A stretch of DNA of 64,000 bases, taken from positions 12,249,529 to 12,313,528 of the forward strand of contig NC_135185.1 of NCBI RefSeq assembly GCF_041146795.1. The letters run 5' to 3'. Below the pieces are notes generated by a model. It made no database searches. It was not told the origin of the DNA and worked only from the letters and a program-made list of their open reading frames with translations. A program made the translations under genes and the position numbers. Positions 12,706-22,694 of this stretch are shown here, in pieces; position 1 is the first letter of the stretch, and the number at the start of each line of letters is the position of its first letter. Source of the stretch: Maylandia zebra (Eukaryota > Chordata > Actinopteri > Cichliformes > Cichlidae).

Positions 12706-14588
12706 CATTTATCTTTTGTGCCCTGGCACAAACGGGCTTCTGACCATTTTTGATTGGCTGCCCCTTGCAAACAGGTTTTAGTAGTTGGGAGGAACTTTTT
12801 ATCAGCTTTTAATATGAGTATCCACTATTGTAACAGAATAAATGACAGAGCATAAGAAAAAACCCCATAACATTTTACTTTTTTACCCAGGCATGTTGTA
12901 GATGTTGTTCTAGTTTTATATAACATGTACACTGACACTTGATCCTATATTTTTAAGGTACTTGGAACTACTTCCTCTAAGCAGCTTTGGTTTCCCAAAC
13001 TATGTTTCTCTCTCTTGGGTAGTTTTGCTGTAGTTCAGCTGCTTCTAGTTATTGTTTATTTTCAGATCTGCTTGTTTTAAGTAGTTTCCCCAACACTGAT
13101 TGGAGACATGTCAAAGAAAAGGGTAGAGAGAAGGATGGCGGTGCATGTGTTGAACATACAGAGCAGCAGTAAAAGAACAAGAGCAGAAGTGTGGAAGGGG
13201 GAGGAGGACAGAGATGAAACAGGATGGGTTTTTGCCTGTCATGATTACACTGGCACCACTTGAATGAGATGGAAAACAAGACGCCATCTTGTGTTCCACT
13301 CATGTCTGCAGCAGCTTGGCTTCTGTTCCCTGTACATGCATACACACACACGCTGGCAGAGCACGGCAGGAGCTTGTGGTTCCAGTCCAGTGACAGTGGC
13401 CCGTAGTCAGGGTGGCGACGCTTCAGGAGCAGCTCCTCGTATTGGGGAACCATGTTTGTGTTGGCCCCGAATTAATAACTTTTCATTTAGTGCAGAAATG
13501 ACAGGAATAGTAATTAAGGAAATGGAATGATTTTATTGGCCATGATGTTTATATTAAGTTCCAGATGTGAAGCAGCTGTCTGCTCAGCAAGACGCCCTGC
13601 CCCCCCACGTGCTATCTAGAGGAACTCTTATTAAAAGCACGATAACAGCACCAGTCAAATGGAGGAAAAACATATAGTATCTCATTCACAGTGGCTAAAC
13701 TCACATCTCCTCTGATTAACGAGAAACTGTTATAAAGCACCGTGAGGCCAGCTCTGTATTTACAAAAGTGCAATTTATTTGCAGATATAATGTTACTCTA
13801 TTTAAGACCTGATTTGCCTGACTGGAAAAGTTAATATTAAGGAGTGGCTGTTCAGCATTTTTGGGTGGCCTCCGCAGATGTGCGATTCATGTCGCACTAC
13901 GGGATTGCACAACTGGATTTCAAATTAAAGGCACAGTAAAGGGACAGTTTGTTCCAGGATCAAATATACATATTTTTCCCTTTTTTATTGTTTAGGGTTG
14001 ATATCAGATGTAGAGGTGTGTGCCTTCTCTGGAATACTTTGCATTTAAAGGACACTTTAAAATGTCAAGGAGTTATGTTTTGTCATATTAGGCAACTTGA
14101 AACATAGATTCTTGTGGCAGATGCTGGCAGAGGATCATTGAAGAAGGCTCCCTTTAACCAATAATCAGGTCCCATCTTATCTTAAAGACTTCGTACCGTA
14201 TCACTCCAATAGAGCACTTTGCTTTCACTCTGCTGGCTTACTTGTGGTTCCTGTGGTATTTAAAAGCAGAAGCTTTCAGGCCCCTCTTCCCAATTTGGGA
14301 ACTACAACAGAAAAACTACTGTGGGACTTTAAAAGTGCAGTAGTTAAGGGTGATTATTTATATGAACTTGACTAAATTCACCTCATATGGTTACCTTGAA
14401 TGTTTCAGATTTTTTTTAGAAAGCTAAGGGTGAATGTAATATTTATGTGCTTATAAGGTTTTGTTGCCTTCATTTGCCCAGTAGCCTACGTATAATTAAC
14501 GTCAGTCTGAAAGCGCCTTAAAGCTGAATTTCTTTCCAGTGGCCACCAGGGGGCGGCTTTTCTGATTTTATAGAAGTTTTATGTAGTG
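12706..14588. other. Gene-free stretch
   Basis: No gene or named element was recognised. Overlapping minus-strand frames at 13049-13453 (134 and 62 codons) are Ser/Pro/Cys-rich without a recognisable domain and probably reflect composition. Confidence 0.45.
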
Positions 14589-14814
14589 CAAGGGTCCCCA
14601 ACTCCAGACCTCGAGGGCCAGTGTCCTGCAGATTTTAGATCTCACCCTGGGTCTACACACCTGAATCAAATGATGAGTTCATTACCAGGCCTCTGGAGAA
14701 CTGCAAGACATGTGGAGGAGGTAAGTTAGCCATTTGAATCAGCTGTGTTGGATCACGGACACATCTAATAACTGCAGGACACCGGCCCTCGAAGCCTGGA
14801 GTTGGACACCCCCG
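14589..14814. mobile_element. 226-bp hAT-type MITE
   Basis: The ends are long inverted repeats: caagggtccccaactcc with ctcgagggccagtgtcctgc on the left, matched by gcaggacaccggccctcgaa and ggagttggacaccccc on the right. The flanks atgtagtg (14581-14588) and atttagtg (14815-14822) are an 8-bp target duplication with one mismatch, as in hAT elements. No coding capacity. I recognise the TIR as a frequent fish MITE. Confidence 0.8.
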
Positions 14815-14827
14815 ATTTAGTGTTACA

Positions 14828-15844
14828 TAGGGATGGGTATCGTTTCGGTTTTATCCGATACCGGTGCCAAATTGGTACTTTTGAAACGGTGCCGGTGCTC
14901 AAACCGGTGCTTAAAGAATGGAGAACACAAAATTGGTCCAAAAACCTCTCATGTTCAGCTGGTTTTTGTAAAAAGATAACAATGTTAGCCTTTTCTGCAG
15001 CTATGGGGCATATATGGTATCACTCTTGGATGGAAGCAGTGCTTAAACAATGGAAAAAACACAAACTTTGTCCAAAAACCTCTCAAGTTTAGCCGTTTCC
15101 CTCTTTTTCTTTGGTCATTTTAGCCTTTTTGGCCAGGGTGAAGGGAGTATCTGCCATCAAACAAGAAGACAGCCACATGTATCTATGATGATGTTTGCTA
15201 GTTCACCTTACATGCATTAATGTAATAACGTGGTTAGCCTACTCAACGTAAATTACACACGAACAACATTAAGCTACTGACCCAGAGAAGAACGGCTGCT
15301 GCTGCCGTCATCATCCTCATCATTTCTGCTACACTGGCAGGGCTAGGGGCCAGGACTCTCCTCTTCGTGTTTTTGGGTATGTTGCTAACTCCGGGTCTGA
15401 TAACAGGCAACCCACCCGCAGTAGATGCGCTCGGTGTGAGGTCTCGCAGCAAGCTATCAAATACAGCGCGTTTCTTGGCTTTTGAAAAAAACGCTATGCG
15501 TCGCCAGGTGTTTCATCGGATTCGAGGTGTTACCTCCTTTGACAGTATCACAGTATCAGCTTAAAGCACTTGTTGCTGCTGAGTTTGCATATTTTGCTGT
15601 GAAGTACAGCCAGACTTTTGACCGCTTCGCCTTGGGCATTTTTAATCTGTAGCTCTGCTCTAAAAGAACGTACGTACCTGGGCCCACCTACTATCCTCGG
15701 AAACGTAAAATGATTGGCTAAAAGTGTATCACAGCTCAGGAAAAAAAAAGCACCGAAATAAAGCACCGAAATGTGCGCTGCTTTTCGGTCTGGTTACTAC
15801 CGTTTATGTCAGAACCGGTGCCATGATACCGGTACCCATCCCTA
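14828..15844. mobile_element. Non-autonomous hAT-like element, 1017 bp, with intact 8-bp target duplication
   Basis: The left end is TAGGGATGGGTATCGTTTCG and the right end is the reverse complement of TAGGGATGGGTACCGGTATC. Perfect 8-bp direct repeats gtgttaca lie at 14820-14827 and 15845-15852. Subterminal ACCGGTGCC motifs recur at both ends. Frames inside (15243-15452 minus; 15367-15564 plus) have no recognisable transposase, so the element must have been moved in trans. The perfect duplication suggests a relatively recent insertion, next to an older MITE. Confidence 0.88.
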
Positions 15845-16091
15845 GTGTTACATAAAAAGAGTGAAAATGTGAGCTGAGTTCAAGTCCAAGAGATGTTTTC
15901 CCACAGACTTCTATACACCCCGGTGGCTTTTTGCAACCTCAGCTATCACCTGGCGGCCATTGTTTAAGAAACATTACTTTGTTCGCTCTACTTTTTAGAC
16001 CCGAAAGCTATGAATCTATCTTTATTCAGACTGTGGCTATCTTTTTACATTTCAACTGAAATAGCAAAGCAGTGATAATAAAAAAAAAACA

Positions 16092-16560
16092 CCCAGCACG
16101 CCCCTGCGGGCGGTTTATCCTTCAAGCTCGGGTCCTCTACCAGAGGCCTGGGAGCTTGAGGGTCCTGCGCAGTATCTTAGCTGTTCCCAGGACTGCGCTC
16201 TTCTGGACAGAGATCTCCGATGTTGTTCCTGGGATCTGCTGGAGCCACTCGCCTAGCTTGGGAGTCACCGCACCTAGTGCTCCGATTACCACGGGGGCCA
16301 CCGTTACCTTCACCCTCCACATCCTCTCGAGCTCTTCTCTGAGCCCTTGGTATTTCTCCAGCTTCTCGTGTTCCTTCTTCCTGATATTGCTGTCATTCGG
16401 AACCGCTACATCGATCACTACGGCCATCTTCTTCTGTTTGTCTACCACCACTATGTCCGGTTGGTTAGCCACCACCATTTTGTCCGTCTGTATCTGGAAG
16501 TCCCACAGGATCTTAGCTCGGTCATTCTCCACCACCCTTGGGGGCATCTCCCATTTTGAC
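16092..16560 (-). mobile_element. Rex6/R4-like LINE fragment with restriction-like endonuclease
   Basis: On the minus strand, 16547-16137 encodes a 136-codon open frame containing WDFQIQTDKMV, then QPDIVVVDKQKKMAVVIDVAV. The PD...D spacing is the catalytic signature of the restriction-enzyme-like endonuclease at the C-terminus of R2/R4-type LINEs such as fish Rex6. The sequence downstream (gataaaccgcccgcaggggc on the minus strand, then a T run) fits the 3' end of such elements. The reverse transcriptase is absent (5' truncated), and a TA microsatellite lies directly at the truncated side. The plus-strand frame over the same DNA is a shadow. Confidence 0.75.
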
Positions 16561-16568
16561 CTCGGGAC

Positions 16569-16576
16569 TTATATAT

Positions 16577-16622
<46 letters not shown>
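16569..16622. repeat. (TA)n microsatellite
   Basis: About 54 bp of TA dinucleotides with one interruption, directly abutting the 5'-truncated side of the Rex6-like fragment. Confidence 0.95.
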
Positions 16623-16625
<3 letters not shown>

Positions 16626-18227
16626 CTAAGGTAATATAAAAGGTTGCTAAGAGTGGCCTGTTTTTTAGAAAGTCTGCTAGTACACAGTATTTATATAATA
16701 TGTGAGTTTTTGTTGATTCTTGTGACCCATGCACCGCAAATGAACTTCAGTCCAATAATTTAAATGATGTGCAATCGCTGTTTGCTTTATGCTGCACACT
16801 GTTTTTGGATTACTGTTACCATGTATCTGGTTTAAACTTAGAGTAGTGCTCACTCTTATTGTAAGTACTCATGTTTCTGTTGTGCAAATCTTCTAATTAT
16901 TACAGGTCTCTGATTCTCTTTAATCATTTATATAATTACATTATAATGGAGTGCATGTTACTGAGCTTTGGTTTTGTGCATGACATGAACATTAAACATT
17001 GAGGTTGAAGTTGCTGCTTGCTAACAAGCTGTCTGCCCATTTCTTTCACTTCCCCGTGGACAGATAGCACAACACGACGGAGCTTCCAGGGAAGTGAGCA
17101 AAGGGAAGTTTAGCTAACATATGAGAGTACTTGAGAACACTGAATCATGCGTGGATGACAAAGAGATTAACAGCTATTGGAGAAAAATAGCACACCCACA
17201 ACTGATATATTGTAAACTCTCACGCTTGTCTGGATACTTAACAGTCATACACACCAGCCTTAAATTCCCCTTTCCTGTTGTTTTGCAACTGTTCTGCATG
17301 CTGCCATTTTAAGTCTGAATCAGATACAGAGGAAATGCTGTTTTGTCCCATTCTTGTTTTTTACCCGTTGCTCTCTTACTCATTTGAGAGTCATTCATTA
17401 GGAAGATATTTTCTCCTTTGCATGGCAGTAGTAGAGCCCTGCCCATTACTGCAGCCAATGATGTTTTGCTCTGTTGTGATGTGCTCCCATCTGGTTTCCA
17501 GTGAAAATGCATCACTCCATTAACATTGCCTGTGATCTAGAGGATGCTTTAATCTAAGAGTATAAACTCCACTTAATTACATCCTCCAAAAGAGCTCTAT
17601 TAGTATAATGCAATCAAACAGGGAGCACATCCATTTTGGCAAGTCAAACATGATCAAATGAGTCTTGAAAGTGTTTACTTTCATCTCCTGATCAGATCAT
17701 AGAATCATATTTAGGCGTCCCATGTTCCAAGGCCTTGATTGATACTTGTGTTTTTGTGGGTAAAAATAAGATGCATTGGTAATATATTTCTATGTGGCAA
17801 AAACAACCATAACAATTGAGTTTAGGAGAGTCTAAACAGACTCTGTGTGTTACACCGATGACTTTATGCTTGACCTTTCAAGCCTCTCATTTTATAACCT
17901 CCAGCCATATTCATAATTGCTCTCTGTGTGTGTCATGCCAGTTTCCATTTGTATAGCAGTATTTTTCAATGAATTTAAACTTCAAAAGTAAGTAAAATGC
18001 CCTGGTTTAAAATTATACACAAAGACTTTATTGTATAATAAATTGTGTCTACCAATTACTTTTGCCATGGTACCACAATAAAAAGACCAAGCATGCACAC
18101 AACTGATGCAGTGTCACAATAAATAATCATGAGTTCTCGTAGTTACAGAACATGTTTGTTAATGATTCATGTCTAATAACCTCATGAAACAATCTTACAT
18201 TTGTAGACAGGATAGCTGAATAGCATT
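16623..18227. other. Gene-free stretch
   Basis: No exon chain or named repeat was recognised; the frames of up to 81 codons here lack any family resemblance. Confidence 0.45.
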
Positions 18228-18456
18228 CAGATCAAATCAAATCAAATCACTTTTATTGTCACATCACATGTGCAGGCACACTGGCACAGCACATGCGAGT
18301 GAAATTCTTGTGTGCGAGCCCCACAAGCAACAGAGATGTGCAAACACAACAACACAAACGAGCAAAATACAAGAATGGCCAACCTGAAACTAATAAATAT
18401 ATGTACAATATATAATAGTGTATGCATTTCTGGATGTGTATACTAAATATTTTCCT

Positions 18457-18458
<2 letters not shown>

Positions 18459-18500
<42 letters not shown>
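18459..18500. repeat. (GT)n microsatellite
   Basis: 21 GT units within the 3' untranslated part of the minus-strand LINE, followed by an (ATA)n-rich tract at about 18536-18560. Confidence 0.97.
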
Positions 18501-18502
<2 letters not shown>

Positions 18503-18656
18503 ACATTTTTACAAATTAAATAGTAAAAAAGTAAAAATAATAATAATAATAATAAAATATATAAAATATACAGAGTTGAATATGTGCAAAACAAGTGGCA
18601 TTTATATACAGTGTGGAGTGCATAATGTTGAAGTTCCAGTAGTGAAGCTGAGGTGT

Positions 18657-19117
18657 CTATGACGTGTTCAGCAGTCTGATGGCCTGATGGAAGAAGCTGT
18701 CTCTCAGTCTGCTGGTACGGGACCGGATGCTGCAGAACCTCCTTCCTGATGGAAGCAGTCTGAACAGTTTATGGCTGGGGTGACTGGAGTCCTTGATGAT
18801 CCTCCCCGCTTTCCTCAGGCAGCGCTTCCTGTAGATGTCTTGGAGGGAGGGAAGCTCACCTCCAATTATCCGTTCAGAGCACCGCACTACTCGCTGGAGA
18901 GCTTTGCAGTTGTAGGCGGTGCTGTTGCCATACCAGGTGGTGATGCATCCGGTGAGGATGCTCTCAATGGCACAGTGATAGAAGGTCCTGAGGATGCGGG
19001 GGCTCATGCCGAATCTTTTCAGTCTCCTGAGAAAGAAGAGGCGCTGCTGCGCCTTCTTCACTGTTTTGTTTGTGTGTACTGACCACGTAAGATCCTCAGC
19101 CAGATGTACTCCAAGGA
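18657..19117 (-). pseudogene. LINE ORF2, C-terminal part beyond the hAT insertion
   Basis: Downstream of the insertion the protein resumes in frame with FLGVHLAEDLTWSVHTNKTV, then AQQRLFFLRRLKRF, CKALQRVVRCSERI and SFFHQAIRLLNTS, ending at the stop at 18657-18659. It aligns with the C-terminus of the 4-kb LINE ([13 protein letters not shown]). The split lies exactly at the 8-bp duplicated target, so both halves were one reading frame before the insertion. Confidence 0.85.
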
Positions 19118-19125
19118 ACCGGAAG

Positions 19126-20199
19126 TAGAGCTGGGCGATATATCGAGTTTTTAAAAAATATCGATATATTTTTATACGAGATATAAGATCTGACAATATC
19201 CTTTATATCGATATAGTCTATGTTACGTTATAATTATACTTGTGGAGCCGCAAGTTTGCCTCTCTTTCGTCCACTTCCGTCTCTACGCAACGTTACTCGG
19301 CCTCGCCTCTCTTTCACTGAACACAACTCCCCCTCCTCCCCCATCGCTTCACCTGCAGGAAGCGACAAGATGGACACGGCAAATCTCCGTTAACGAGTTA
19401 CTGCGCATCGCCCCGTGCGTGGGGCTGGACGGCGTCAATGTGTTAGCTAGCTAACCACGCTAACGAGCTAACCACGCTAACGCCATGCAGCCCAGAGGTG
19501 CTGCACGGACTAAAATCCTTTCATTTTCTCAAAAGTTGACAGCGCGCCTTATGTATGAATTCTGGTTGTGCTTGATGGCCGCGAACCGATTTTATGTGGA
19601 ACACGGCGCTCAGCAATCTGTCAAAAAATGTTTTAGTACGACTTTGGTAAGCTACGGAGCTGCACCGCTTGATGGATTGTCGGAGCATTACGGCTACTGA
19701 GGAGCCTCGCGGAGTGATACGTACTGTGCTTCAACGTAATATTACCGTATTGTGTGTGTATAAGGACCATAAATGGCACCTGTTAAGAGACGTGGTTGCG
19801 AAGCGGATTTCAAACTCCAGGCTGTCAGTCACGCAGTACAAGTAGGGAACAGAGCAGCTGTGAAATCTGTCTTTGTTACTATGCTCAGCGTCTTTTAGTT
19901 TACATTTTGACTGCACAATTGTGAGCTTTTTGTTATGCACAAAAACAACATTGTTTTCTTTTATTTATGGAGCATTATTATTTAATAAATGCTCATAATT
20001 TATTTTTGAGTAAATTTTATGTACATCTGCTCTATGTTAATAAAAGTGCCTGTGTGACATCTGGGACACAGCTTTGACTAAGAACTCTCTTCTTGTTCTT
20101 ACTTTATGGCTTTAAAAAAATATATCGAGATATATCTTATATCGCCATCCAGCTAAAAAATATCGAGATATGAATTTTGGGTCATATCGCCCAGCCCTA
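19126..20199. mobile_element. Non-autonomous hAT-like element, 1074 bp, inserted into the LINE
   Basis: The left end TAGAGCTGGGCGATATATCG is matched by the right end (reverse complement TAGGGCTGGGCGATATGACC). Perfect 8-bp direct repeats accggaag flank it at 19118-19125 and 20200-20207, and removing the element with one copy restores the LINE frame. TATCGATATA/ATATCGAGATA motifs repeat near both ends. The interior lacks a hAT transposase but contains a short helix-turn-helix-like reading frame (separate entry). Because it interrupts the LINE, it is younger than that insertion. Confidence 0.9.
19773..19898 (+). CDS. Micro-ORF resembling the pogo/CENP-B-type (psq) DNA-binding helix-turn-helix
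   Basis: A 41-codon frame starting ATG at 19773 reads MAPVKRRGCEADFKLQAV followed by the stretch HAVQVGNRAAVKSVF. The pattern K-R-R-x(4)-F-K-L-x-A-V-x(3)-A-x(3)-G-N-R-A-A is that of the N-terminal psq/CENP-B-like helix-turn-helix of pogo-type transposases and their relatives (K-R-R/K-S-Y-x(2)-x-F-K-L-x-V-V-E-x-A-E-x(2)-G-N-R-A-A-A-R-x-F). After about 34 residues the similarity stops and a TAG follows. It may be the first exon of a lost gene or a captured fragment. Translation is unproven. Confidence 0.45.
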   Translation: MAPVKRRGCEADFKLQAVSHAVQVGNRAAVKSVFVTMLSVF

Positions 20200-20207
20200 A
20201 CCGGAAG

Positions 20208-22669
20208 CTGCTCACTCTCTCCACAGCAGCGCCGTTGATGGTGATGGGGGTGTGTACTTCTCTGCACCTCCGGAAGTCCACTATCAACTCCTTTGTCTAT
20301 GCGACGTTGAGGGTGAGATGGTTGTCTTGACACCAGTGGGTCAGGGCGCTGACCTCCTCCCTGTAAGCCGTCTCATCACCGTTGGTGATAAGACCCACCA
20401 CTGTAGTGTCGTCCGCAAACTTCACAATGATGTTGGAGCTGTTAGTGGCTGTGCAGTCGTAGGTGTAGAGTGAGTACAGGAGAGGGCTCAGTACACACCC
20501 CTGTGGAGCACCAGTGTTCAGTGTGATGGGGGATGAGGTGATGCTGCCCAGTCTGACCACTTGGCGTCTGTCAGACAGGAAGCTAAGGATCCAGCTGCAG
20601 AGGGAGCTGCTCAGTCCTAGATCCTGCAGTTTCCTGTCCAGCTTCGAGGGAACGATGGTATTGAATGCTGAGCTGTAATCTACAAACAGCATTCTCACAT
20701 ACGTGTCTCTCTTCTCCAGGTGTGACAGGGCAGTGTGTAGTGTCAGGGCTATGGCATCATCAGTGGACCTGTTGTGGCGGTATGCAAACTGTAGAGGGTC
20801 CAGTGAGTCGGGTAGTGCAGAGCAGATGAAGTCCCTGACCAGCTTCTCGAAGCATTTGCTTACGATGGGGGTCAGGGCTACAGGTCGCCAGTCGTTTAAT
20901 GAGGAGATGGTGGAGGATTTGGGTACAGGGACGATGGTGGCCATTTTGAAGCAGGCTGGGACTACAGACAGAGAGAGGGAAAGGTTGAAGATGTGCGTGA
21001 ACACTCCAGCCAGCTGAGCCGCGCATGACTTGAGGACGCGGCCGGGAATCCCGTCCGGACCAGTAGCTTTGCGTGCGTTCACCTTCCTGAAGCACTTCCG
21101 CACATCCTCCTCAGACACAGTGTGCGCACTGACGTCATCCGCGGTGCGCACACTGTCCGGTCTCATGGTGTTCGCTGCGTCGAATCTAGCGTAGAATATG
21201 TTTAGATCCTCACACAGAGAGGCCGTGGTCTGCGGTGTGCTGGTTTTCCCTCTAAAGTCTGTGATCGTGTTTAGTCCCTGCCACATACTCCGAGGGTTGT
21301 CAAACTGTTGCTCCACCCTGTCCCTGTACTCACGTTTGGCTGCTTTGATCGTCTTCCGGAGTTGGTAATGTGCGTGTTTGTAGTCCGATGTGTTCGCGGA
21401 GGCAAAGGCGGTGTTCCGTGCCGCCAGTGCCGCGCGAACATCTCCGTTAATCCAGGGTTTTTGATTTGGGAAGGATTTAACTGTTCTGGATGGGACGACA
21501 TCTTCCATGCATTTCCTGATAAATCCACAGACTGAGTCTGTGTACTCATCAATGTCTCTGGCGGCCACGTGAAACATTTCCCAGTCCGCGTGATCAAAAC
21601 AGTCCCGCAGCGCAGACTCCGATTGGTCCGTCCAACAGTGCACCGCCCTCCGGGTTGGAGCTTCCTGTTTCAGCTTCTGCCTGTAGGCGGGCAGGAGCAG
21701 GATAGAGCGGTGATCTGATTGGCCGAATGGGGCGCGGGGGAGGGCTTTGTACGCATCCCGGAAAGAGGAGTAACAGTGGTCGAGTAGCCGGTTTCCACGT
21801 GTGTTAAAAAGGATGTGTTGATGGAGTTTTGGTGAGACTTTCTTCAGGTTTCCCTTATTAAAGTCTCCGGCTGTGATAAACGCTGCCTCTGGGTGTGCGG
21901 TTTCCTCGCTGCTGATCGCGCTGTACAGTTCCCTGAGTGCACGGTCAGTGTCGGCTTGTGGGGGAATGTAAACAGCCGTAATAATCACTGCTGTAAATTC
22001 CCTCGGTAGCCAGAATGGCCGGCACTTAATCATCAGGTACTCCAGGTCCGGTGAGCAGAAGGATTTGACCGGGTGCACGTTCGCATAATCACACCAGCTG
22101 TTGTTGATCATGAAACATACACCACCGCCTCTGCTTTTCCCAGTAAGATCCTGTGACCTGTCCGCGCGGTGCACAGAGAATCCCGGTAGTTGTATTGCGG
22201 AGTCCGGTACTTTGTCCGATAGCCAGGTTTCTGTGAGGCAGATCACGCAGCAGTCCCGCATCTCTCGCTGGAATGAGATCCATGCCCGAAGCTCGCACAG
22301 CTTGTTCTCCAGAGACTGCACATTAGCCAGTAATAAACTGGGTAACGGTGGTCTGTAAGTGCGCCGTCTCAGTCGAACCAGAACGCCAGATCTTCTCCCT
22401 CTGCGTCGGCGTTTGCGGCCTCCAGGGCCAGAGAACAAAGGCGTCTCAGGTGAGATGAATGGGGGGTCTGCAAACGGAGCGTCCGTGTTGCAAAACTTGA
22501 ACTCCGGAAAGTTATAAGAAAGACCGTCTTTTATGTCCAGTAAGGTTTGTCGGTCGTACACAAGGAGACAAGTGCTGCTCGTGAAAAAATAAAGGAAAAG
22601 TAAAATTAAACACAGAAGAAAGCCGTTGCTTGGGGGAGCTCGCGACGAGGCTGCCATACTCGGCGCCAT
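20208..22669 (-). pseudogene. LINE ORF2: endonuclease plus reverse transcriptase (N-terminal and central part)
   Basis: The frame starts at ATG 22669 (MAPSMAASSRAPP); an upstream ATG at 22747 lies inside the Tc1 element and is not used here. Endonuclease signatures are LLLANVQSLENK, ICLTETWLSD (catalytic Glu), FITAGDFNKG and FGQSDHRSI (catalytic Asp and His). Reverse-transcriptase motifs follow: [53 protein letters not shown] and KFADDTTVVGLI. The frame is open for 790 codons and then meets one in-frame TAG at 20297-20299, where relatives have Lys in NVSKTKE. The frame continues unchanged to the hAT insertion. The rest of the protein lies at 18657-19117. Confidence 0.88.
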
Positions 22670-22694
22670 CTTGTCATTTGTCAGATGATACGTA

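Larger units (their letters stand above)
18228..22692 (-). mobile_element. Near full-length LINE (jockey superfamily, Rex1/L2/CR1 group), split by a hAT-like insertion
   Basis: On the minus strand the element runs from about 22690 (5' side) to a 3' tail of GATTT/TTGAT units at 18228-18250, about 3.4 kb once the 1,074-bp hAT insert and its duplicated target are discounted. It encodes an AP endonuclease plus reverse transcriptase. The 3' untranslated part contains a long (GT)n tract. The 5' edge lies against a Tc1 element, so the true 5' untranslated region may be missing. It is one of the more complete LINE copies in the window, disabled by one in-frame stop and by the insertion. Confidence 0.9.

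Noticed and set aside
13049-13453. 134-codon minus-strand frame
   Set aside because: No family resemblance; overlapping frames on both strands point to composition, not coding.
16072-16629. 185-codon plus-strand open frame
   Set aside because: It is antisense to the Rex6-like endonuclease frame, and its end is translated TA repeat (Tyr-Ile runs).
18259-18594. Frame with a poly(Thr-His) run
   Set aside because: Translation of the (GT)n microsatellite in the LINE 3' untranslated region.
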